Shown piece after piece: positions 1-5,520 of a stretch of 15,142 nt of DNA (position 1 is its first letter; each line of letters opens with the position of its first letter). The position numbers were made by a program, and so were the translations under genes. Below the pieces are notes generated by a model. The model saw only the letters and a list, made by a program, of their open reading frames with translations, made no database searches and had not been told where the DNA came from. This DNA comes from Lysobacteraceae bacterium UBA6001 (GTDB lineage: Bacteria > Pseudomonadota > Gammaproteobacteria > Xanthomonadales > Xanthomonadaceae), in NCBI GenBank assembly GCA_002429615.1, contig DJAN01000108.1:420-15561 (forward strand). The letters run 5' to 3'.

Positions 1-1
1 C

Positions 2-433
2 GCCACCGACCTGGACCGCATCGCGCGTTTCTATGCGCATCGCTGGCAGCGCCCGAAGGTGGTGCTGATCGGCTTCTCGCAGGGCGCCGACGTGCTGCCG
101 GCGGCGATCACCCACCTGCCGCCGGCCACGCGCGACAGCCTGGCGCTGACCGCGCTGCTGTCGGTGGGCAAGCTGGCCGACTACGAATTCCATGTCAGCA
201 ACTGGCTGGGCGCGAACAATGACGGCCTGCCGATCGCGCCGGAGATCGCCAAGCTGGATCCGGCGCGCACGCTGTGCATCTACGGCCAGGCGGACAAGGA
301 CACGCTGTGCCCGCAGTTGCCGGCCGAGGCGACGCGTCGCTTCCCGTTGCCGGGCGACCATCACTTCAAGGGTGATTACGCCACGCTGGCGCAGACGATC
401 CTGCGCGAGCTGGGGAATACGCCGCCGCGTTGA
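2..433 (+). CDS. AcvB/VirJ-family serine hydrolase, C-terminal part (5' truncated by window edge)
   Basis: The reading frame is open from base 2, so the gene begins outside the window; 143 C-terminal residues are present and TGA is at 431-433. It shows an alpha/beta-hydrolase end: a GFSQG nucleophile elbow followed by ADVLP, an Asp in the segment YGQADKDTLCP, and a His in GDHHFKGDY, giving a plausible Ser-Asp-His triad. The string GxSxGADVLP is characteristic of the AcvB/VirJ family. Known family members include the lysyl-phosphatidylglycerol hydrolase AcvB of Agrobacterium and Rhizobium and the alanyl-phosphatidylglycerol hydrolase PA0919 of Pseudomonas aeruginosa; they act in the periplasm. 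The gene converges on an mprF-like gene whose product would make such lipids, which supports this role. The N-terminal half, signal peptide and full length cannot be seen. The GTG at 59 is internal, not the start. Confidence 0.8.
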   Translation, partial: ATDLDRIARFYAHRWQRPKVVLIGFSQGADVLPAAITHLPPATRDSLALTALLSVGKLADYEFHVSNWLGANNDGLPIAPEIAKLDPARTLCIYGQADKDTLCPQLPAEATRRFPLPGDHHFKGDYATLAQTILRELGNTPPR

Positions 434-442
434 GCGGTGTGT

Positions 443-461
443 GTCGGGCTTCAGCCCCGAC
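443..461. repeat. REP-like palindrome between convergent genes
   Basis: The 19 bases from 443 to 461 form a hairpin: GTCG pairs with CGAC and GGCT with AGCC around a two-base loop, with one unpaired C. The core GGCTTCAGCC also occurs in two other copies in this window (5890-5914 and 14964-14988, there on the minus strand). It lies 10 bases past the stop of the hydrolase gene and about 36 bases past the end of mprF, so it could act as a bidirectional terminator or be a REP-type repeat. No clear T tract follows on either strand. Confidence 0.55.
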
Positions 462-496
462 GAGCGAAGCGGCGGAGGTAGCTCCCCCGTCGCTGC

Positions 497-3070
497 TCAG
501 TCCCGATCCCGCCGCTTCGGATCCAGCGAGATCAACCGGGTCACATCCAGCAGCGCCGCCGGCAGATGCATGCCGCCCGGCGCGGCCAGGTAGCGCGGCC
601 GCCACTGCGGCATGAACTTGGACTTGAAGCGGCGCAGCCCGCTGAAGCCGTAGAAGCGCTCGCCATGCCGTGCCACCACGTTGGCGAAGCGGCTCCAGCG
701 GCCCGCCAGCCGGTGCTGGGCCAGCCCCGACAACGGCGCCATGCCCAGCGAGAAACGCTGGAAGCCGTTGGCCGCGCCCCACAGGAACATCTCCACGAAC
801 AGGTAGTCCATGGTGCCCTTCGGCGCATCGTCGGTGTGCCGCATCAGGTCCACCGACAGCTCGCCGCCGGCCGGCGCGCGCCACACGTTGGCGAACGCGA
901 CGATGCGCTCCTCGAACTCCACCACCGCCACCGGGAAGCGCACCAGATAGCCCGGATCGAAGCTGCCCAGCGAGAAACCCTTTTCCTCGCCGGCCTTGTC
1001 CTCCAGCCACTGCCGCGACACTTCCTCCAGCCGCGGCAGCACCGGCGCCACTTCCTCCGGTGCCAGCATGCGGAAGCTCAAGCCGCTGCGCTTGCCGCGG
1101 TTGAAGGCCTGGCGCAGCTCGGCGCGCTCCTTGCCCTCCAACTGGAAGCCGCTGATCGGTACCACCGCTTCCTCGCCGAGCTTGACCAGGGTCAGGCCCA
1201 TGTCGAGATAGGTCTGCCAGTACTGGTCGCCGACCTGGTAGAACACCGGGCGCAGGCCGAGCCGGTCGGCCTCCTCGCGGAAGCGCCAGATCAGCTCGCG
1301 CACCACTTCCGGCGGACCGACCGGATCGCCCATCGAAATCAGCGAGCCGCCGTAGCGCTGCATCATCACGAAGCCGCGCTGCGCCTCGTCGCGCAGCAGC
1401 GCCTTGTCGCCGGTCAGCACCAGCGAGGCCTGGGTATCCACGCCCCGCGCCAGGATCGGCATCAACGCATCGAGCTCGGCGTCGGCCGCCGGCGGCAGGG
1501 GCCGGCGCGTGCTGTGCAGCAGCCGCGCCAGCCCGAACGCGATCACCGCCACCGCCACCAGCAGCAGCGCGCGCAGCGCACGCGGCGCGTTGCCGGAGAT
1601 GGCGAACTCCCACCACAGCTCGCGCTGGTATTCGACATGGCTGTAGACGAAGAACAGCAGCCACACGGTCGCCACCAGCACCAGGCCGAGGTTGCGCAGC
1701 CATGGCCACGACCAGGCCTCGTCGAGCAGCGCGCCCTCGCGGTAGAACTCGCGGCGCGACACCCATAGCGCCAGCGCCACCAGCACCGCGCTCAGCGCCA
1801 CCGGGATATGGCCGCCACGCAGCCATGCCGGCAGCGGCAACGCCACGCAGATCGCCAGTGCCAGCACCCAGGCCGCATGGCTGCGGCGCTGCAGGCCCTG
1901 GCCGATCAGCAGCAGCGCCACGCCGCCCAGGCTGGCCAGCAGGTGCGAGGTTTCCACCAGCGGCAGCGGCGCCACGCCTTCCCAGCGGTGTGGCATCGGC
2001 AAGGTGCCTTCGATCACCAGCGCCGCGCCCATCGCGAACACCGCGATGGCGATGATCTGCGGCAGCCACGGGCGCAGGGTCAGCCATGCCGCGCGCGCGG
2101 CCACGGTGCCGCGCGAGACCGGCCGGCGCAGGCCGGTGGCGGCCGCCATCAGCAGCGCCAGCAGCATCGGGAACACGTAGTAGGTGATGCGGTAGACCAG
2201 CGCCGCCGCCAGCAGCGCCGCCGGCGCCACGCCCGGCAGCAGCTTGAGCAGGCTCCACTCGAACACGCCCAGGCCGGCCGGCACGGTCGACAGCAGGCCG
2301 GCGACCACGGCGACCAGGTACAGGCCGACGAAGCCGATGTAGTCGGTGTTGGGAATCGGCGGCAGCAGCACGTAGAGCGCGCCGCTGGCCAGCCCGAGTT
2401 CGATCACGCTCAGCACGGTGACGCCGAGCACGGTGCGGTAGTCCGGCAGCCACAGCGCATGCGAGCCGATGCGCAGGGTGCGCCCCTGCCGGCCCACCGC
2501 CACCAGCATCGCCAGGAAACCCAGCAGCAGCACGCCGCCGATCACCTGCACCGCGCCCACGCTGAGCGGCAGCGCCAGCGCCGCCGCGGCCGGTTCCAGC
2601 AGCAGCGCCAGGCCGAGCAGCACCCAGGCACCGAACACGAAGCCGAGCGTGCTGATCAGCACCACCTGGCCGATCTCGCCGAGGGTGAGGCCGACCTGGC
2701 CGTAACCACGCAGGCGTACCGCGCCGCCGGTCAGCGCGGCGAAGCCCAGCGTCTGGCCCACGGTGTGCGCGAGGAAGGCGGTGATGGCGATGCGCGCCGG
2801 ATGCAGCTGGCGGCCGCTGCGATGCAGGCCGATCGCGTCGAACAGCACCAGGCAGGCGTAGCTGCTCAGGCCGAGCAGCAGCGTCATCACCACCTGGCCC
2901 ACGCTGATGTCGCGGAAGGCGTGGCGGATTGCCGCATAGCCGTGGGTACTGAACTCGGCCGACAGCGCCCGCAGCGCGAGGGCGAGGATGACCAGGCTGA
3001 TGACAACGGGGAGGGCGCGACGCCAGCCGCTTTGCGGTGCCGTTGCGGCGGCGGCTGCGGAATCCGTCAT
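497..3070 (-). CDS. mprF: MprF-like bifunctional phosphatidylglycerol aminoacyltransferase/flippase
   Basis: The product is an integral membrane protein predicted to transfer an amino acid from aminoacyl-tRNA to phosphatidylglycerol and flip the product outward, lowering surface negative charge and sensitivity to cationic peptides. About 520 N-terminal residues carry many hydrophobic helices (UPF0104-like flippase part, with a segment STVPAGLGVFEWSLL). The last ~320 residues form the cytosolic DUF2156 synthase domain, including LTGDKALLRDE, SMGDPVGPPE and a C-terminal FKSKFMPQWRPRYLA. Length, 857 residues, is normal for MprF. I chose ATG 3070 because it has a weak GAG 10 bases upstream; the in-frame ATG at 3100 would add 10 residues, but its AGGA abuts the codon. 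It faces an AcvB-like gene, whose relatives hydrolyse these lipids. Whether lysine or alanine is used cannot be told from sequence. It is divergent from the DUF998 gene. Confidence 0.9.
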   Translation of the reverse strand: MTDSAAAAATAPQSGWRRALPVVISLVILALALRALSAEFSTHGYAAIRHAFRDISVGQVVMTLLLGLSSYACLVLFDAIGLHRSGRQLHPARIAITAFLAHTVGQTLGFAALTGGAVRLRGYGQVGLTLGEIGQVVLISTLGFVFGAWVLLGLALLLEPAAAALALPLSVGAVQVIGGVLLLGFLAMLVAVGRQGRTLRIGSHALWLPDYRTVLGVTVLSVIELGLASGALYVLLPPIPNTDYIGFVGLYLVAVVAGLLSTVPAGLGVFEWSLLKLLPGVAPAALLAAALVYRITYYVFPMLLALLMAAATGLRRPVSRGTVAARAAWLTLRPWLPQIIAIAVFAMGAALVIEGTLPMPHRWEGVAPLPLVETSHLLASLGGVALLLIGQGLQRRSHAAWVLALAICVALPLPAWLRGGHIPVALSAVLVALALWVSRREFYREGALLDEAWSWPWLRNLGLVLVATVWLLFFVYSHVEYQRELWWEFAISGNAPRALRALLLVAVAVIAFGLARLLHSTRRPLPPAADAELDALMPILARGVDTQASLVLTGDKALLRDEAQRGFVMMQRYGGSLISMGDPVGPPEVVRELIWRFREEADRLGLRPVFYQVGDQYWQTYLDMGLTLVKLGEEAVVPISGFQLEGKERAELRQAFNRGKRSGLSFRMLAPEEVAPVLPRLEEVSRQWLEDKAGEEKGFSLGSFDPGYLVRFPVAVVEFEERIVAFANVWRAPAGGELSVDLMRHTDDAPKGTMDYLFVEMFLWGAANGFQRFSLGMAPLSGLAQHRLAGRWSRFANVVARHGERFYGFSGLRRFKSKFMPQWRPRYLAAPGGMHLPAALLDVTRLISLDPKRRDRD

Positions 3071-3160
3071 GAGCGGCAATCTCGGCGGCGCATCCAGCAT
3101 TCCTCGATCGGGTAAGCAGGCATCGTGGTCGTGACGGCGCAGGTATGGGGTGAAGAAACC

Positions 3161-3183
3161 GGCGCGGGATGTGGTCCCGCGCC
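3161..3183. promoter_or_regulatory. Perfect 9-bp palindrome in the mprF/DUF998 divergent region
   Basis: GGCGCGGGA (3161-3169) and TCCCGCGCC (3175-3183) are perfect inverted repeats around a 5-base spacer. The element lies 91 bases upstream of the chosen mprF start and 75 bases upstream of the DUF998 gene start. It could be an operator for a dimeric regulator, or a hairpin in the mprF leader if transcription begins near 3190. No T tract follows, so it is not an obvious terminator. Confidence 0.45.
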
Positions 3184-3195
3184 CGACAGGCGCGC

Positions 3196-3201
3196 ATCAT
3201 A
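3196..3201 (-). promoter_or_regulatory. Candidate -10 box for mprF
   Basis: The minus strand reads TATGAT, five of six matches to the sigma-70 -10 consensus, about 126 bases upstream of the chosen mprF start. No convincing -35 box lies 16-18 bases upstream, so the call is weak. If real, the palindrome at 3161-3183 would lie in the first 30 bases of the mprF transcript. Confidence 0.25.
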
Positions 3202-3257
3202 AGGCCATTGCCCGTGTCGCGGATGCCTGCCGCGCGGCGGTTCCGCAGGAAAATCCC

Positions 3258-3950
3258 ATGTCGTTGAGCGTGTTGTCAGACTCGTCCGCCTCGCCCCGCT
3301 GGATCGCACGCAGCGGCGCGCTGGCCGCCGCTGCCGGCGCCGGCTTCCTGCTCTGGGTGCTGGTGCTGCAGGTGCTGCGTGGCGACCTGTCCTGGACGCA
3401 GGCGCAGCTCAGCCAATACCTACACGGCCCGTATGGCCTGTCGCTGCGCGTGGCGTACTGCCTGCTCGCGCTGTCGATGTCCCTGCAGGCGCTCGCGCTG
3501 CAGGCCAGCCTGGTGGTCAATGCCCGCAGCGGGGTGACGCTGGCGCTGTTCTGGGCCTCGGCCCTGGGCCTGGCGACGGTGGCGATCGGCGACAGCTACC
3601 TGCCGCAGTACGCACCGGATATCGCCTTGCCGGTGCATCTGTTGTCGGCCCAGGCCGCATTCCTGTGCGTGATCGCCGCGATCGCGCTGCAGTCGTGGCG
3701 CTTCCGCGCCGATCCGCACTGGCGTCGCCATGCCGGACGGGCAGGGGCATTGGCCGCGGTGGCCTTCCTCGTGCTGTTCGCGCACGTCGTGTTGCGGTGG
3801 GGCCCGCGCGGACTGGGACAAAAGAGCGCGATCGTGCTGATCGTGACGTGGCTGGTCCTGATCGGCCTGCATCTGGCGCGTGGCCCGGGGGCTGCGCTGA
3901 CGGTGCGATCGCGGGACAATGCAAGCGAATCAACAAGGGAGGAACCCTGA
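3258..3950 (+). CDS. DUF998-type six-helix membrane protein
   Basis: The product has 230 residues and about six hydrophobic segments (near residues 18-40, 62-88, 95-111, 125-146, 163-179 and 190-206), so it is an inner-membrane protein. Length, helix spacing, the segment QLSQYLHGPYG before helix 2 and the GDSYLP segment after helix 3 resemble the DUF998 family, which has no established reaction. The start is ATG 3258, with AGGA seven bases upstream; the frame stays open to an ATG at 3150, but that region is the divergent promoter area and has no membrane-protein character. The stop overlaps the start of the RidA-family gene by one base (TGATG), which implies translational coupling and an operon. 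The C-terminal tail (NASESTREEP) is polar and its codons also supply the ribosome binding site of the next gene. Function is unknown. Confidence 0.75.
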   Translation: MSLSVLSDSSASPRWIARSGALAAAAGAGFLLWVLVLQVLRGDLSWTQAQLSQYLHGPYGLSLRVAYCLLALSMSLQALALQASLVVNARSGVTLALFWASALGLATVAIGDSYLPQYAPDIALPVHLLSAQAAFLCVIAAIALQSWRFRADPHWRRHAGRAGALAAVAFLVLFAHVVLRWGPRGLGQKSAIVLIVTWLVLIGLHLARGPGAALTVRSRDNASESTREEP

Positions 3951-4294
3951 TGCTGCAGCGTTACGAAACCGGTCCGCGCATGTCGGAAATGACCCTGCAC
4001 CACGGCGTGTGCTATCTCGCCGGGCAGATCGCCGAAGACACCACGCAGGACATCAAGGGCCAGACCCGCCAGGTACTGGCGGAGATCGACCGCCTGCTGG
4101 CGCTGGGCGCCAGCGACAAGACCAAGATTCTGCGCGCCGAGATTTTCCTGGCCGACATCGGCGACTTCGCCGCGATGAACGAAGTGTGGGACGAATGGGT
4201 GGCCCCGGGCTTCACCCCGGCGCGTGCGACGGTGGAAGCCAAGCTGGCCTGCCCCGACTGGAAAATCGAGATCGTGGTCACCGCCGCGATCTGA
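3950..4294 (+). CDS. RidA (YjgF/YER057c/UK114) family protein
   Basis: The product has 114 residues, slightly shorter than E. coli RidA. RidA enzymes hydrolyse reactive enamine/imine intermediates (such as 2-aminoacrylate from PLP enzymes) in the cytosol, although many paralogues do other work. The C-terminal signature TPARATVEAKLACPDWKIEI carries Arg92 at the position of the catalytic Arg105 of E. coli RidA and Glu107 at the position of the conserved Glu. The start is ATG 3950, preceded by GGGAGGA with about six bases of spacing, a strong ribosome binding site, and overlapping the TGA of the DUF998 gene. The N-terminal YETGPRMSEMTLHHGV differs from classical RidA, so this may be another Rid subfamily; deaminase activity is inferred from the retained Arg. 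It is followed by a 110-bp inverted-repeat element. Confidence 0.88.
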   Translation: MLQRYETGPRMSEMTLHHGVCYLAGQIAEDTTQDIKGQTRQVLAEIDRLLALGASDKTKILRAEIFLADIGDFAAMNEVWDEWVAPGFTPARATVEAKLACPDWKIEIVVTAAI

Positions 4295-4342
4295 GCGCCA
4301 GCGCGCCCCCCGCTTTTCCCCGCCGCGGGCATTGAACCATCG

Positions 4343-4452
4343 GGCATCCGGGGCCATCCCCTTTCCGGGACCGTAGGCGACATGGAGGTCGCCTACGAGC
4401 CTCCAGGGATGGATTCACGGCGTGTCCCGGAAAGGGGATGGCCCCGGATGCC
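4343..4452. repeat. 110-bp element with perfect 29-bp inverted arms and a nested hairpin
   Basis: Bases 4343-4371 and 4424-4452 are perfect reverse complements over 29 bases (arm begins GGCATCCGGGGCC and ends TTTCCGGGAC). Inside, CGTAGGCGAC (4372-4381) and GTCGCCTACG (4388-4397) form a 10-bp stem with a six-base loop. A 26-base unpaired stretch (4398-4423, containing CCAGGGATGGATTCACGG) completes it. The element fills the gap between the convergent RidA-family and RnfB-like genes, so its transcript could terminate both. I recall similar 'CCAGGGATGGATT' sequences in intergenic DNA of Xanthomonadaceae and pseudomonads, but I could not check this. The short frames it contains are repeat artefacts. 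Confidence 0.85.
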
Positions 4453-4483
4453 GCGCGACCAGAACCAAGGCGCCGCCCGCCGG

Positions 4484-4900
4484 TCAGCCCGCGCGCAACT
4501 CGATGCAATCCACCGGGCAAGGCGGAATGCACAACTCGCAGCCGGTACACAGCGACGCGATCACCGTGTGCATGAACTTGGCGCCGCCGACGATCGCATC
4601 CACCGGGCAGGCCTGGATGCACTTGGTGCAGCCGATGCAGTCGGCCTCCACGATCCACGCCACCTGCGCCGCCTTGTGCTCGCCGCGGCTGCGGTCGTAA
4701 GGCTTGGCGGGAACCTCCAGCACCAGCGCCAGCGCCCGCGCGCCGGCATCGCCACCGGGCGGGCAGTGGTCGACATCGGCCTCGCCGCGCGCCATCGCCT
4801 CCGCGTAGGGGCGGCAGCCGTCGAAACCGCACTGGCCGCACTGGGTCTGCGGCAGCAGGCGGTCGAGGCGTTCGACCAGATCGGGTAGCGGTGTTGTCAT
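4484..4900 (-). CDS. RnfB/RsxB-like iron-sulfur protein without membrane anchor
   Basis: The product has 138 residues. An N-terminal 4Fe-4S domain of the RnfB type has Cys21, Cys24, Cys29 and Cys46 (CGQCGFDGC, then HCPPGG). Two ferredoxin clusters follow: Cys88, 91, 94, 98 ([12 protein letters not shown]) and Cys118, 121, 124, 128 ([12 protein letters not shown]). It would pass electrons between low-potential donors and acceptors. E. coli RsxB is about 190 residues and begins with a membrane helix; this one starts right at the cluster domain, so it should be soluble. No other rnf genes are present. ATG 4900 is chosen because the peptide [20 protein letters not shown] begins the conserved domain; upstream codons in the same frame belong to the antisense or overlapping HAD gene. 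It lies 25 bases after the HAD gene and is probably co-transcribed with metG. Partners are unknown. Confidence 0.85.
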   Translation of the reverse strand: MTTPLPDLVERLDRLLPQTQCGQCGFDGCRPYAEAMARGEADVDHCPPGGDAGARALALVLEVPAKPYDRSRGEHKAAQVAWIVEADCIGCTKCIQACPVDAIVGGAKFMHTVIASLCTGCELCIPPCPVDCIELRAG

Positions 4901-4925
4901 GCGTGGCTTCGGGCTGCGCGGGGAA

Positions 4926-5516
4926 TCAGGCAATGCGTTGACCGCGATACCAGCGCTCGTGCGCCAGCGCGAGCATCGGCCGATCCTCGCGGCTGTCGCC
5001 ATAAGCGTGGATGCGTTCGTAGCGCGACAGATCGTAGCGCGCCCGGATGTCGGCCGCCTTGTGACCGCCGCGGTCGCCGCCGGCATAGCGTCCGGTCAAG
5101 CGGCCATTGGCGCTTTCCAGCCGGTTGCAGATCAATGCCAGCCCGTGCCGCTCGCACCAGGGGCGCAGGTAGCTGTCCAGCGAGCCGGACACCAGCGCCA
5201 CCTCGTGGCCCTGCGCGTGATGCCATTCGATCCGCTGCATCATCTCCGGCCGCAGCACGCCCGGCAGTACGTCGGCGGCGTAGACGCCGCCGGCCGCGGT
5301 GATGTCACTTTCGGCGCGATCGGTGAACGCCATGCGCGTCGCACGCACCCGGAGATGGCTCGGCGAGACCACGCCGGCGCGATACGCCAGCACCCACGGC
5401 CCCATCGTCCAGCGTGCCCGCGCCAGCTGCGCCGGCGTGGCGATCCGGCGCAGGAAACGCGAGTAGGTGTCGCACACCGTGACGGTGTGGTCGAAGTCGA
5501 ACAGCGCCAGCTGCAC
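4926..5516 (-). CDS. HAD-IB family (phosphoserine-phosphatase-like) hydrolase
   Basis: The product has 196 residues and all four HAD motifs: motif [10 protein letters not shown] with the nucleophile and acid Asp pair, motif [12 protein letters not shown], motif III Lys in GGHKAADI, and motif [13 protein letters not shown]. Between motifs I and II is a helical C1 cap, as in the IB subfamily (SerB-like). It should remove phosphate from a small metabolite in the cytosol; the substrate is not evident, and relatives include PgpC-type phosphatidylglycerophosphate phosphatases. I chose GTG 5516 because homologues of this type begin just before the motif I strand; it lies four bases after the metG stop. 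An ATG at 5582 would add 22 residues overlapping metG with no family character. No strong ribosome binding site is visible, so translational coupling to metG is likely. Confidence 0.8.
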   Translation of the reverse strand: MQLALFDFDHTVTVCDTYSRFLRRIATPAQLARARWTMGPWVLAYRAGVVSPSHLRVRATRMAFTDRAESDITAAGGVYAADVLPGVLRPEMMQRIEWHHAQGHEVALVSGSLDSYLRPWCERHGLALICNRLESANGRLTGRYAGGDRGGHKAADIRARYDLSRYERIHAYGDSREDRPMLALAHERWYRGQRIA

Positions 5517-5520
5517 GGGA

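Noticed and set aside
1808..3115. Plus-strand open frame of 435 codons antisense to mprF
   Set aside because: Gln/Arg/His-rich low-complexity translation typical of antisense GC-rich genes; no start signal or recognisable motif.
366..3200. Minus-strand open frame of 944 codons overlapping mprF
   Set aside because: Arg/Gly/Ala-rich with no domain; it is an out-of-frame shadow of mprF caused by high GC. The real frame shows MprF domains.
4382..4888. Plus-strand frame of 168 codons starting inside the inverted repeat
   Set aside because: Begins in the repeat and continues antisense to the RnfB-like gene; its first residues are the translated repeat arm.
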